Below are positions 38,200 through 47,229 of a stretch of DNA of 64,000 nucleotides, one piece after another. Source of the DNA: Catenulispora rubra (GTDB lineage Bacteria > Actinomycetota > Actinomycetes > Streptomycetales > Catenulisporaceae); the NCBI RefSeq assembly GCF_015356825.1, contig NZ_JAACYW010000006.1, positions 46,484 to 110,483 of the forward strand, written 5' to 3'. A model generated the notes under the pieces. That model was given only the letters and a program-made list of their open reading frames with translations, was not told where the DNA came from and searched no databases. Each line of letters starts with the position of its first letter. The first letter of the stretch is position 1. The position numbers were made by a program, and so were the translations under genes.

Positions 38200-39468
38200 C
38201 TACTTCGCCCCCGGCACCTGAACCGCCTTCGCCAACCAAAGCAACTCCTGCGTGAACGCCGCCTGCGCGAAGGTCCACGAGTGCTTCCCGGAGCCGGTCC
38301 AGATCTGGTTCGGGACGTGGTCCTTGTTCAGCGCGGCGGACAGCTGTTGGGCATGCTTTGGCTGCGCCGACTCCTGGTCGCCGACTGCGAACATGCCGGT
38401 GAAGGTCTTGGGCCACTTCTTGTGCTTGGTCAGGATGGTCAGGGGGTCGTCGGTGGCGTACTCGGCCGCGTTGCCGCCGTAGAGGGCGGCGATGGTGGAG
38501 TTCTTGTCGCCCTTGTTGGGGCCCAGGTCGCCGCTGATGTCCAGGAAGTGGCCGAAGACCGTGGGATGCGTGAGCGCGAGGTCGATGGCGCAGGTGCCGC
38601 CCATCGACCAGCCGGCGGCGGCCCACTTGGCGGGGATCGTGGCGGTGCCGAAGGTCTTCTCGACGTAGGGCGGGATGTCCTTCACCAGGTGGTCCATGGC
38701 CTGGCCGGCGGGGCCGTTCACGCACTCGGTGTCGACCTTGAAGCCGCCGGAGGCGTCGACGAAGACCAGCACCGGGGCGAAGCCGTGGTTCGCGGCGGCG
38801 TAGGCGTCGGCGGTCTTGATGGCGTTGCCGGCGCGGATCCAGTTGTCGGGAACCGCGTACTCGCCGCCGATCATCTCCACGACCGGGAGCTTGGGACGGT
38901 GCGTGGAGCGGAACCAGGCTGGCGGGAGGTAGACGTACTCGCTGCGGTGCTGGAAACCGCTGGCGGTGTCCGGGATGTCGACCTCGACGATGCGGCCCGT
39001 CTTGGTGTTGCCGTGGATGCTGCCCAATTGCGCCAGGGTGACCTGCTGCGGCAGCGCCTGGTTGGTGAGCTCGCCGTACATGTCCGCCAGCGTCGGGTAG
39101 TAGCCGAGTCCGGCGTCCAGCGCGTCGGCGGCGGTGAGCACGGCCAGCAGCATCGCCAGCGGCGCCGCCGTCCGCTGCCACCAGCGTGAGCCGCGCCAGC
39201 ACACGATCGCCAGGCCCAGAGCCAGGGCGAAGACCGCGAGCCAGAACCAGAGCCCGAGCGGCAACGGATCGGAGATCCCGCCGACCGTCCGGACCAGCAC
39301 CACGCACAGCACGCCGAACAGAACAGAACCCCCGAGCACGATCGGCAGGCGCTTGAGCAGGAACTTCCGGTCCCGCAGCCGCCTGCGTCCGATCGTGACG
39401 ACGACCAGCGCCACGGTGAGCACCCGCAGGGTCCACGGCAGCCAGCCGTCCAGCAACGACACGTCCAC
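38200..39468 (-). CDS. Membrane-anchored esterase of the antigen 85/esterase D type
   Basis: 422 residues from a GTG at 39468 (another in-frame GTG at 39462). Four hydrophobic helices fill the first 120 residues (LRVLTVALVVVTIG, LPLGLWFWLAVFALALGLAI and others). The extracytoplasmic alpha/beta hydrolase domain follows, with YVYLPPAWF, VEMIGGEYAVPDNW, nucleophile motif AAAGWSMGGTCAIDLALTHP and the terminal histidine in GSGKHSWTFAQ. Proteins with this plan are common in mycolate-free actinomycetes and resemble mycolyltransferases only in the fold. It is divergent from the FadR-type regulator gene. Confidence 0.82.
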   Translation of the reverse strand: MDVSLLDGWLPWTLRVLTVALVVVTIGRRRLRDRKFLLKRLPIVLGGSVLFGVLCVVLVRTVGGISDPLPLGLWFWLAVFALALGLAIVCWRGSRWWQRTAAPLAMLLAVLTAADALDAGLGYYPTLADMYGELTNQALPQQVTLAQLGSIHGNTKTGRIVEVDIPDTASGFQHRSEYVYLPPAWFRSTHRPKLPVVEMIGGEYAVPDNWIRAGNAIKTADAYAAANHGFAPVLVFVDASGGFKVDTECVNGPAGQAMDHLVKDIPPYVEKTFGTATIPAKWAAAGWSMGGTCAIDLALTHPTVFGHFLDISGDLGPNKGDKNSTIAALYGGNAAEYATDDPLTILTKHKKWPKTFTGMFAVGDQESAQPKHAQQLSAALNKDHVPNQIWTGSGKHSWTFAQAAFTQELLWLAKAVQVPGAK

Positions 39469-39564
39469 GGGCTCGATCTTCGCGGGGGTGCCGTCAGTTC
39501 CGGGTAAGGGTCGCCTATCCAACCGCCGCAGGCCACCGGCTCCCGGCGCTGGCACAATGACCGC

Positions 39565-40260
39565 ATGGCGGTCACGGACGAGGCGATCGAGAAGATCAAA
39601 GAGATGATCATCAAGGGCCGGCTGCGGCCCGGCGACCGCCTGCCCAAGGAGGCGGACCTGGCCGCGGAGCTGGGGCTCTCCCGCAGCTCGCTGCGGGAGG
39701 CGGTGCGGGCCCTGTCGCTGATCCACGTGCTGGACGTCCGGCAGGGCGACGGTACTTACGTCACCAGCCTGGAGCCGGCGCGGCTGCTGGAGGCGATGAG
39801 CTTCGTGGTGGACTTCCACCGCGACGACACCGTTCTGGAATTCCTTGAGGTACGCCGCATCCTGGAGCCGGCCGCCACCGCGATGGCCGCGCAGCGCATC
39901 ACCGACGACGAGGTGGCCGACCTGCGCGCGCACCTGGCGCTGATCGGCAACGCCCCGACGGTCGAGGACCTGGTGCGCAACGACCTGGAGTTCCACAGCC
40001 GGATCGCGGCCTGCTCGCGGAACGTGGTGCTGGGCTCGCTGCTGGACAGCCTGTCGGGGCCGACGACGCGCGCGCGGGTCTGGCGCGGGCTGACGCAGGA
40101 GGGCGCGCTGACCCGGACGCTGATGGAGCACACGGCGATCCTCGACGCGCTGGCCGAGCGGGACTCCGAGGGCGCCCGGGCGTGGGCGACGATCCACATC
40201 GTGAGCATCGAGCAGTGGCTGCGGAACACGCTGAGCGAGAGACGGTCCACGGACCAGTGA
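39565..40260 (+). CDS. FadR-type GntR regulator of the sugar locus
   Basis: 231 residues. The N-terminal winged helix is LRPGDRLPKEADLAAELGLS with RSSLREAVRAL. A C-terminal all-helical FCD ligand domain follows (EFLEVRRILEPAATAMAAQR and NDLEFHSRIAACSRN with the metal-binding histidines). It converges on the ABC importer genes, separated by a 22-bp hairpin. FCD regulators usually sense sugar acids, so it is the best candidate to control the neighbouring fucose operon and importer. Confidence 0.88.
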   Translation: MAVTDEAIEKIKEMIIKGRLRPGDRLPKEADLAAELGLSRSSLREAVRALSLIHVLDVRQGDGTYVTSLEPARLLEAMSFVVDFHRDDTVLEFLEVRRILEPAATAMAAQRITDDEVADLRAHLALIGNAPTVEDLVRNDLEFHSRIAACSRNVVLGSLLDSLSGPTTRARVWRGLTQEGALTRTLMEHTAILDALAERDSEGARAWATIHIVSIEQWLRNTLSERRSTDQ

Positions 40261-40267
40261 ACAAGCA

Positions 40268-40314
40268 GAGCGGTCGGGTATCCGGTTCTGCGAGAACCGG
40301 ATACCCGACCGCTC
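40268..40314. terminator. Perfect 22-bp bidirectional terminator hairpin
   Basis: The arms 40268-40289 and 40293-40314 are perfectly complementary over 22 bases with a GCG loop. It starts 8 bases after the fadR-type stop and ends 5 bases before the permease stop on the other strand, so it can end both transcripts. Confidence 0.85.
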
Positions 40315-40318
40315 CCAC

Positions 40319-41356
40319 TCATTCTTGCGCGGCGCCCGAGGTGTAGCGCGAGACGACCAGCGCCACCAGGATCACCAGGCCGTCGAAGAACTCGATGTCG
40401 TTCGGCGACACGTGCCCGAACGTCAGCACGTTCTCGATCAGCCGCAGCGTCAGGACGCCGGTGAGCGCTCCGAACAGCGAACCGCGGCCGCCGTTCATGC
40501 TCACGCCGCCGATCACGGTCGCGGCGAACACCTGGAAGATCTTCCCGGTGCCGGCGCTCGCCGAGGCGGAGCCCAGGCGGCCGGTGTAGAGGATGCCGGC
40601 GAAGGCGGCGAGCATCGAGCCGATGATCAGGACGATCCAGACCGTGCGCTCCACGCGGATGCCGGCGGCCTTGGCGGCGCCCGGGTTGCCGCCGATCGCG
40701 TACACCGCGCGGCCGTGCCGGTACCAGCCGAGGGCGATGATGCCGACGGCGAACAGGAGCCCGCAGATCCACACCGACGCCGGCTGTCCGAACCAGATGG
40801 TGTGCCCGAGGTAGGCGAACGACGGGGGCAGCGTGAAGATGGTCTGGCCGCCGTCGATGACGATCACCAGGCCGTGCAGCATCGTCAGCATCCCGAGGGT
40901 GACGACGAAGCCGTTCAGGTTCATCTTCAGGATCAGGAAGCCGTTCACGGCCCCGACCGCCGCCCCGACCAGCAGGCACACCGGGATCGCCAGCCACTCG
41001 GCGCCGAAGCCCAGGCCGTTGAAGCGGTTCCCGGCGGTCGGCAGCACCAGCCACAGCGCGATCACCGGGGCCAGCGTCACCGTCGACTCCAGCGACAGGT
41101 CCATCCGGCCGCTGATCAGGATCAGCGCCTCGGCCAGGACCAGGACGCTGAGCTCGGTGGACTGCTGGAGCATCGCCAGGAAGTTGTCCGAGGTCAGGAA
41201 GTCCGGCGATTCGATGAAGCCGATCAGGATCAGCAGCGCCATCGCCGGCAGCAGCGAGAACTCGCGCAGCCAGCGGGTGCTCGGGCGGCCGGACCGCCCG
41301 GTCCGGCCGGCCGGGAGGGTCTCGGCCGCGTCGGTCATCGTCGTGGCCTCACTCAT
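40319..41356 (-). CDS. Sugar ABC transporter permease
   Basis: 345 residues, ATG at 41356. Eight to ten hydrophobic segments and the RbsC/AraH-type motifs are present: LVLAEALILISGRMDLSLES near the second segment, GRAVYAIGGNPGAAKAAGI as the cytoplasmic loop contacting the ATPase, and AATVIGGVSMNGGRGSLFGA. It forms the homodimeric membrane channel of a monosaccharide importer. Its start overlaps the stop of the ATPase gene by 8 bases. It is third in the importer operon. Confidence 0.92.
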   Translation of the reverse strand: MSEATTMTDAAETLPAGRTGRSGRPSTRWLREFSLLPAMALLILIGFIESPDFLTSDNFLAMLQQSTELSVLVLAEALILISGRMDLSLESTVTLAPVIALWLVLPTAGNRFNGLGFGAEWLAIPVCLLVGAAVGAVNGFLILKMNLNGFVVTLGMLTMLHGLVIVIDGGQTIFTLPPSFAYLGHTIWFGQPASVWICGLLFAVGIIALGWYRHGRAVYAIGGNPGAAKAAGIRVERTVWIVLIIGSMLAAFAGILYTGRLGSASASAGTGKIFQVFAATVIGGVSMNGGRGSLFGALTGVLTLRLIENVLTFGHVSPNDIEFFDGLVILVALVVSRYTSGAAQE

Positions 41357-42977
41357 GGCCGGGCCTTTCGTTCGCGATGGTCTGGTCTTCGGGGGAGGGG
41401 TCCGGCGCGGGGTCGCTGGGCCCTTCCGCGTCGCTGGGCCCTTCCAGGCCGCTGAGTCCTTCCACGGCGGCGATGAGTTCGGCGTCGCTCCAACCGCTCG
41501 GGAACTCCCCGACGATCGCACCCTTGAACATCACCACCACCCGGTGGGCGATCCGCAGGTCGTCGAGCTCGTCGGAGACCAGCAGCGCGCCGCAGCCCTC
41601 GTCGGCGGCCTGGCGCACCGTGCCGAGCAGCGACTCCTTCGACTTGACGTCCACCCCGGCGGTCGGCCGGATCAGCACCAGCGCCTTCGGGGAGTTGGCC
41701 AGCGCGCGGCCCATCACGACCTTCTGCTGGTTGCCGCCGGACAGCGCGCCGACCGGCTGGTCCGGTCCTTCGGCCTTGACGTCCAGCCGGGCCATCAGGA
41801 CGCTGCCGGCGCGGCGCAGCGAGTCGCCGGTGAAGAAGCCGTGGCGGCCCAGCCGGTCCATCGCGGTGAGCGTGATGTTCTCGGCGATCGGGCGCATCGG
41901 GACCACGCCCTGCGCGTGCCGGTCTTCGGGGACGAAGCCGAGCCCGGCGTGCAGCGCGTCCGGGACGCTCCCGGTCCGAACGCTCTTCCCGGCGACCGCC
42001 ACGGTCCCGGCGCTCGGGCGGTGCAGCCCGGCGACCGTCTCGCCGAGCGCGACCACGCCCGAGCCGCCGGCCCCCGCCAGGCCGACGATCTCGCCCCGGC
42101 CCACCGAGACCGAGAAGTCGGAGTAGGCGCCGGGCAGAGTCAGGTCACTGATTTCCAGCGCCGGGACGGAGTCGGCCGTCGGCGTGTAGGTGTCGACCGC
42201 GTACTGGGCCCGTTCCGAGCGGTCCTCGCCGGTCATGGCCTCGATCAGGGCGTCCTTGTCCAGGCCCGCGACCGGCGCGGTGAGGATGTGCCGGGCGTCC
42301 CGGTAGACGGTCACCGTCTGGCAGACCTCGTACACCTCGGCCAGGTGGTGCGAGATGAACAGGAACGCCACGCCCGATTCCTGCAGCCGCCGCAGCCGGT
42401 CGAAGAGCCCTGCGATCTTCGCGCCGTCCAGCTGCGCGGTGGGCTCGTCCAGGATGATGAACTTCGCCCCGAAGGACAGCGCGCGGGCGATCTCCAGCAC
42501 CTGCCGCTGGTCCACGGCCAGGGTCGCGGCGGCCGCGGCCGGGTCCACGTCGATCTCGTACTCGGCCAGCAGATCCGCCGCGCGGGAGCGCAGCGCCTTC
42601 CAGCTGATCCGGCGCAGCCCGTCGGCCTGCCGGTTCAGGAACAGGTTCTCGGCCACCGAGAGCGTCGGGATGATCGTCGACTTCTGATACACGCACGCGA
42701 CCCGCGCCTGCCAGGCCGCGCGGTCGGACACCGGCGGCGCGGCCTCGCCGTCGAACAGGATGCGCCCCGCCTCCGGCCGGGCCAGCCCGGTCAGCAGCGA
42801 CACCAGCGTGGACTTGCCGGCGCCGTTGCGCCCGACCAGCGCGTGCGCCTCGCCGGGGGCGACGTCGATGCCGACGTCGATCAGGGCGCGGGTGGCGCCG
42901 AAGCTCTTGGACACGGCTATCGCCGTGGCGACGGGGCGGCCGGTGGTCCCGGCCGCCCTTTGGTCGTGCGTCGTCAT
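41349..42977 (-). CDS. Sugar ABC transporter ATPase with two nucleotide-binding domains
   Basis: 542 residues, ATG at 42977. The first NBD has Walker A HALVGRNGAGKSTLVSLL, Walker B KFIILDEPTAQLD and switch ISHHLAEVYEVC, but its signature is the weakened LAVDQRQVLEIARAL. The second NBD lacks a normal Walker A (VGLAGAGGSGVVALGE) but keeps a strong signature LSGGNQQKVVMGRAL. This asymmetry is the rule in RbsA/AraG-type sugar ATPases. It powers import with the permease next to it. The C-terminal tail has short EGPSD repeats. Confidence 0.93.
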   Translation of the reverse strand: MTTHDQRAAGTTGRPVATAIAVSKSFGATRALIDVGIDVAPGEAHALVGRNGAGKSTLVSLLTGLARPEAGRILFDGEAAPPVSDRAAWQARVACVYQKSTIIPTLSVAENLFLNRQADGLRRISWKALRSRAADLLAEYEIDVDPAAAAATLAVDQRQVLEIARALSFGAKFIILDEPTAQLDGAKIAGLFDRLRRLQESGVAFLFISHHLAEVYEVCQTVTVYRDARHILTAPVAGLDKDALIEAMTGEDRSERAQYAVDTYTPTADSVPALEISDLTLPGAYSDFSVSVGRGEIVGLAGAGGSGVVALGETVAGLHRPSAGTVAVAGKSVRTGSVPDALHAGLGFVPEDRHAQGVVPMRPIAENITLTAMDRLGRHGFFTGDSLRRAGSVLMARLDVKAEGPDQPVGALSGGNQQKVVMGRALANSPKALVLIRPTAGVDVKSKESLLGTVRQAADEGCGALLVSDELDDLRIAHRVVVMFKGAIVGEFPSGWSDAELIAAVEGLSGLEGPSDAEGPSDPAPDPSPEDQTIANERPGHE

Positions 42978-42984
42978 CGGACTG

Positions 42985-44028
42985 TCACTTGCCAACCTGG
43001 TTGCCCCACAGCGTGGAGTCGCCCACGTTCGCCGAGGTCACCAGCGGCGCGGGCAGCTGGTCCTCCAGCCCGTTGGGCAGCTGGATGATCGTCGAGTTGT
43101 GGTCGGTCGGGCCGGGGGAGAAGGTCTTGCCGTCGGCGGCGGCCTGGGCGTAGAAGAGCCCGTACTTGGCGTAGAGGTCCGCCGGCTGGGAGACGGTGGC
43201 GTCGATCTGCCCGGCCTTGATGGCCTGGAACTCCGCCGGGATGCCGTCGTTGGAGATGATGAAGATGTGCTTGGGGTCGGTCGGCGGCACCAGCAGGTTC
43301 TTCTGCTTGAGCAGGGACAGGGTCGGTGCCAGGAACACGCCGCCGGCCTGCATGTAGATGCCGTTGACGGTGCCCGCGTTCAGCGCGTCCTGGAGCTTGG
43401 AGGCGGCCACGTCGCCGGCCCAGTTCGTCGGCTCGGCCTCGATCTTGATGTTCGGGTAGTTCTGCTTCATGCAGTCGCCGAAGGCCTGGGAGCGGTCGCG
43501 GCCGTTGATCGAGGTGAGGTCGCCCTCGAACTCCACGATCCGTCCGGTGCCCTTGAGCTTGTCGCCGAGGAACTGGCAGGCCTTGGTGCCGTACGCCTTG
43601 TTGTCCGCGCGCACGACCATGTACACCTGCCCCTTGTCGGGCCGGGTGTCCACGCTGACCACCGGGATGTGCTTGCCCGCCAGGTCCTCCAGGGTGCTGG
43701 CGATCGCGCCGGTGTCCTGCGGGGCCATCAGGATGACCTTCGCGCCCTGGCCGGTGAGCGTGGTGACGTTGGAGACCAGGACGTCGGTCTGGTTGTTGGA
43801 GTTCGTGGCGGGGAGCGCGTTGATCTTGCCGGAGCTGATGTCGCTGTTGACGTACTTCGCGTAGCTGTTCCAGAAGTCGGAGTCCGACCTCGGGAAGTCG
43901 ATGCCTATCTTCTTGCCGCCGCCGGAGGCGGACTTCGAGCTGCTGCGGCCGCAGGCGGCGGCGCTCAGCCCGAGCGCCGCGACGGCCGTGAGGGCCAGAA
44001 CTGTTCTCGACGTACGGTGCAGCCTCAT
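42985..44028 (-). CDS. Sugar-binding lipoprotein of the ABC importer
   Basis: 347 residues. A lipoprotein signal peptide ends in the lipobox LSAAAC. The mature part is a type I periplasmic-binding fold (IGIDFPRSDSDFWNSYAKYV, KVILMAPQDTGAIASTLEDL, VVSVDTRPDKGQ) of the RbsB-like family. It captures the sugar at the cell surface and delivers it to the permease. It is first in the importer operon and lies across a 245-base divergent promoter region from the fucose-degradation operon. The ligand is therefore probably L-fucose or a similar deoxy-sugar (inference). Confidence 0.9.
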   Translation of the reverse strand: MRLHRTSRTVLALTAVAALGLSAAACGRSSSKSASGGGKKIGIDFPRSDSDFWNSYAKYVNSDISSGKINALPATNSNNQTDVLVSNVTTLTGQGAKVILMAPQDTGAIASTLEDLAGKHIPVVSVDTRPDKGQVYMVVRADNKAYGTKACQFLGDKLKGTGRIVEFEGDLTSINGRDRSQAFGDCMKQNYPNIKIEAEPTNWAGDVAASKLQDALNAGTVNGIYMQAGGVFLAPTLSLLKQKNLLVPPTDPKHIFIISNDGIPAEFQAIKAGQIDATVSQPADLYAKYGLFYAQAAADGKTFSPGPTDHNSTIIQLPNGLEDQLPAPLVTSANVGDSTLWGNQVGK

Positions 44029-44176
44029 GACCGTCCTCGCTGGTGAAGGGGTGCGGATAAGTGCGGGGAAGCGTGTGTGTTCTGTGTCACGTGCCGTTCA
44101 GTCATCCGATGTATAGCCCTGGTAGCGGGGGCTGTAAAGACTGTGGAACATAATCGTTACGGGGAATTGCTAGATC

Positions 44177-44217
44177 CACTCCGGGAATCGCCAGGCCGAC
44201 CCCGGGTCCGGGGAGTG
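44177..44217. promoter_or_regulatory. Inverted repeat in the divergent importer/fucose-operon promoter region
   Basis: CACTCCGGGA (44177-44186) and TCCGGGGAGTG (44207-44217) are imperfect inverted arms, with CACTCC/GGAGTG exact, and a CCCGGG palindrome between them. The site lies just upstream of the operon's -35 box and is a candidate operator for the FadR-type regulator. Confidence 0.3.
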
Positions 44218-44235
44218 AGAAGGATCTTGAATCCC

Positions 44236-44265
44236 TTGACGATAGATCCGATGTTTGCCTAGAGT
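44236..44265 (+). promoter_or_regulatory. Promoter of the fucose-lactate operon, probably leaderless
   Basis: TTGACG (44236-44241) and TAGAGT (44260-44265) are spaced by 18 bases. The GTG start of the first gene lies at 44274, only 9 bases after the -10 box, which is where transcription should begin. No usable Shine-Dalgarno sequence fits in that space, so the mRNA is probably leaderless. Confidence 0.6.
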
Positions 44266-44273
44266 CCCGGAGC

Positions 44274-45134
44274 GTGAGACTCCTCCGCCTGGGCGAGCCC
44301 GGCCGCGAGCGCCCCGTGCTGCTCGCCGCCGACGGCCGCCACTTCGATCTGACCGGTGTCATCGGCGACCTGGACCGTGCGTTCTGGGTGGACGGGGGCG
44401 CGGACGCGGTCCGCGCCGCGTCCGAGGCCGGCACCCTGCCCGAGATCCCGGCCGACGAAGTCGCCGGGTCGCGCGTCGGCGCGGCCGTCGCGCGCCCCGG
44501 CAAGGTGGTGTGCATCGGGCTGAACTATCGGGACCACGCCGAGGAGACCGGTGCGCCGATCCCGCCGCGGCCCGTCGTCTTCATGAAGGACCCTTATACG
44601 GTCGTCGGCCCGAACGACGACATCCTCATCCCGCGCGGCTCGGTCAAGACCGACTGGGAGGTGGAGCTCGCCGTCGTCATCGGCGCGCGGGCCCGCTACC
44701 TGGAGTCGCACGAGGCCGCACTCGGTGTCGTCGGCGGCTTCGCGGTCAGCAACGACGTCTCCGAGCGCGAGTACCAGCTGGAGCGCTCGGGACAGTGGGA
44801 CCTGGGCAAGTCGTGTGAGACCTTCAACCCGCTCGGGCCGCACCTGGTCACCGCCGACGAGGTCGAGGACTTCCAGAAGCTGGGTCTGCGGTTGAAGGTC
44901 AACGGCGAGCAGCGGCAGAACGGCAACACCGAGAACATGATCTTCGGAGTGGCCGAGGTGATCCGCTACCTCTCGCAGCACATGGTGCTGGAGCCCGGGG
45001 ACGTCATCAACACCGGGACCCCCGCGGGCGTGGCGCTCGGTATCGCCGACCACCCCTACCTGCGCGCGGGCGACGTGGTCGAGCTGGAGATCGACGGGCT
45101 GGGATCGCAGCGCTCGAATCTGGTCCGGGCATGA
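44274..45134 (+). CDS. 2,4-diketo-3-deoxy-L-fuconate hydrolase (FAH family)
   Basis: 286 residues from a GTG at 44274. The fumarylacetoacetate hydrolase fold is clear: [34 protein letters not shown], the metal-binding [11 protein letters not shown], and [13 protein letters not shown]. In the non-phosphorylating L-fucose (or L-rhamnose) route this enzyme splits the 2,4-diketo-3-deoxy acid into pyruvate and L-lactate. It is the first gene of a seven-gene operon and overlaps the next by 4 bases. The specific substrate is inferred from the neighbours. Confidence 0.85.
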   Translation: MRLLRLGEPGRERPVLLAADGRHFDLTGVIGDLDRAFWVDGGADAVRAASEAGTLPEIPADEVAGSRVGAAVARPGKVVCIGLNYRDHAEETGAPIPPRPVVFMKDPYTVVGPNDDILIPRGSVKTDWEVELAVVIGARARYLESHEAALGVVGGFAVSNDVSEREYQLERSGQWDLGKSCETFNPLGPHLVTADEVEDFQKLGLRLKVNGEQRQNGNTENMIFGVAEVIRYLSQHMVLEPGDVINTGTPAGVALGIADHPYLRAGDVVELEIDGLGSQRSNLVRA

Positions 45135-46456
45135 GCCGGATCGTCGGTTTCGAGACCTTCGACGTCCGGTTCCCCACCTCGCGGGAGCTCGACGGTTCGG
45201 ACGCGATGAACCCGGACCCCGACTACTCCGCCGCCTACCTGATCCTGCGCACCGACGCGGACGACGGACTGGAGGGCCACGGCTTCACCTTCACGATAGG
45301 CCGGGGCAACGACGTCCAGGTCGCGGCGATCGAGGCGCTGCGCGACCACGTCCTCGGCCGCGACGTCGAGGAGGTCTGCGCCGATCCGGGCATCGTGAAC
45401 CGGGCCCTGATCGGGGACAGCCAGCTGCGCTGGCTGGGCCCGGAGAAGGGCGTCATGCACATGGCGATAGGCGCGGTCGTCAACGCGGTCTGGGACCTGG
45501 CCGCCAAGCGCGCCGGGGTCCCGCTGTGGAAGCTGCTGGCCGACGGCGACCCGGAATGGCTGGTCTCCCAGGTCGACTTCCGATACATCGCCGACGCGCT
45601 GACCGCCGAGGAGGCGCTGGAGCTGCTGCGGCGCGGCAAGGACGGCGCGGCCGACCGCGAGACCACCCTGCGCGCCCAGGGATATCCCGCCTACACCACC
45701 TCGGCGGGCTGGCTCGGCTACTCCGACGAGAAGCTGACCCGGCTCGCGCTGGAGGCGGTCGCCTCCGGCTTCTCCCAGATCAAGCTCAAGGTCGGCGCGG
45801 ACCTGGCCGACGACGTGCGCCGCTGCCGCACCGCGCGGGCCGCGGTGGGGCCGGACGTGCGCATGGCGATCGACGCGAACCAGCGCTGGAACGTCGGCGA
45901 GGCCATCGAGTGGGTCAAGGCGCTGGCCGAGTTCGACGTGTACTGGATCGAGGAGCCGACCTCGCCGGACGACGTCCTCGGGCACGCCGCGATCCGGGCC
46001 GCGGTGGCGCCGGTGAAGGTGGCCACCGGGGAGCACGTGCAGAACCGGATCATCTTCAAGCAGCTGCTTCAGGCCGAGGCCATCGACTTCCTCCAGCTCG
46101 ACGCGGCGCGGGTCGGCGGGGTCAACGAGAACCTGGCGATCCTGTTGCTGGCGGCCAAGTTCGGGGTGCCGGTGTGCCCGCACGCCGGCGGGGTCGGGCT
46201 GTGCGAGCTGGTGCAGCACCTGTCCATGTTCGACTTCGTGGCCCTGACCGGCACCACCGAAGACCGCGTCGTGGAGTACGTCGACCACTTGCACGAGCAC
46301 TTCGTGACGCCGACCGTGGTCACCGGCGGGGCGTATCAGGCCCCGACGGCACCGGGCTTCTCCGCGGAGATGTTCCCGGCGACCCTGGAGGCGTATTCGT
46401 TCCCTGACGGGTCGTTCTGGCGCGCGGACCGCGGCGAGGGCACAGGAGAGGGCTGA
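45131..46456 (+). CDS. L-fuconate dehydratase (enolase superfamily)
   Basis: 441 residues. The sequence follows L-fuconate dehydratases and human ENOSF1 closely: [73 protein letters not shown], then the K-x-K acid/base pair in [10 protein letters not shown]. Metal ligands are in [24 protein letters not shown] and [10 protein letters not shown]. The partner histidine is in [16 protein letters not shown]. It converts L-fuconate to 2-keto-3-deoxy-L-fuconate. It is the most specific evidence that the operon is for L-fucose. Confidence 0.93.
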   Translation: MSRIVGFETFDVRFPTSRELDGSDAMNPDPDYSAAYLILRTDADDGLEGHGFTFTIGRGNDVQVAAIEALRDHVLGRDVEEVCADPGIVNRALIGDSQLRWLGPEKGVMHMAIGAVVNAVWDLAAKRAGVPLWKLLADGDPEWLVSQVDFRYIADALTAEEALELLRRGKDGAADRETTLRAQGYPAYTTSAGWLGYSDEKLTRLALEAVASGFSQIKLKVGADLADDVRRCRTARAAVGPDVRMAIDANQRWNVGEAIEWVKALAEFDVYWIEEPTSPDDVLGHAAIRAAVAPVKVATGEHVQNRIIFKQLLQAEAIDFLQLDAARVGGVNENLAILLLAAKFGVPVCPHAGGVGLCELVQHLSMFDFVALTGTTEDRVVEYVDHLHEHFVTPTVVTGGAYQAPTAPGFSAEMFPATLEAYSFPDGSFWRADRGEGTGEG

Positions 46457-46457
46457 G

Positions 46458-47225
46458 ATGCAGGACATGCGGGACTTCGAGGGGCTCAAGGCGGTCGTCA
46501 CCGGCGGCGGCTCGGGCATCGGCGCGGCCACCGCGCGGCTGCTGGCCAACCGCGGCGCGGCGGTCGCGGTGCTGGACCTGGACCCGGCGGCGGCCGTCAG
46601 CGCGGGGCTGCACGGCTTCAAGGCCGACGTCTCCGACGACGCCTCGGTGCGCGCCGCGATCGCCTCGGCGCGGGAAGCGCTCGGCGGCCTGGACGTGCTG
46701 GTCAACAACGCCGGCATCGGCGCGGCCGGCACCGTCGAGGACAATCCTGACGAGCAGTGGATGAAGGTCTACGACGTGAACGTGGTCGGCATGGTGCGCG
46801 TGACCCGCGCGGCCCTGCCGGCGCTGCGCGAGTCGCAGCACGCCGCGATCGTGAACACCTGCTCGATCGCCGCCACCGCCGGCCTGCCGCAGCGCGCGCT
46901 CTACTCGGCGACCAAGGGCGCGGTGCTGTCGCTGACCCTGGCGATGGCTGCGGACCACGTCCGTGAAGGCATCCGCGTGAACTGCGTGAACCCCGGCACC
47001 GCCGACACCCCGTGGGTCGGCCGCCTCCTGGACGCCGCCGACGACCCGGCCGCCGAGCGCGCGGCGCTGGAGGCGCGGCAGCCGATGGGCCGGCTGGTCT
47101 CGGCCGACGAGGTCGCCGCGGCGATCGCGTACCTGGCCTCGCCGACGGCCGCCTCGGTCACCGGGACCGCGCTCGCCGTCGACGGCGGAATGGCAGGGTT
47201 GCGCTTGCGTCCCGTGGGACAGTGA
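46458..47225 (+). CDS. SDR dehydrogenase, probable 2-keto-3-deoxy-L-fuconate dehydrogenase
   Basis: 255 residues. It is a classical short-chain dehydrogenase with the cofactor motif TGGGSGIG, NNAGIG, catalytic serine in NTCSIAATAG and YSATKGA, and VNPGTADTPWV. An aspartate after the second strand (VLDLD) favours NAD over NADP. By position it should oxidise the 4-hydroxyl of 2-keto-3-deoxy-L-fuconate, giving the substrate of the FAH-family hydrolase. It starts 2 bases after the dehydratase stop. Confidence 0.87.
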   Translation: MQDMRDFEGLKAVVTGGGSGIGAATARLLANRGAAVAVLDLDPAAAVSAGLHGFKADVSDDASVRAAIASAREALGGLDVLVNNAGIGAAGTVEDNPDEQWMKVYDVNVVGMVRVTRAALPALRESQHAAIVNTCSIAATAGLPQRALYSATKGAVLSLTLAMAADHVREGIRVNCVNPGTADTPWVGRLLDAADDPAAERAALEARQPMGRLVSADEVAAAIAYLASPTAASVTGTALAVDGGMAGLRLRPVGQ

Positions 47226-47229
47226 CTGC

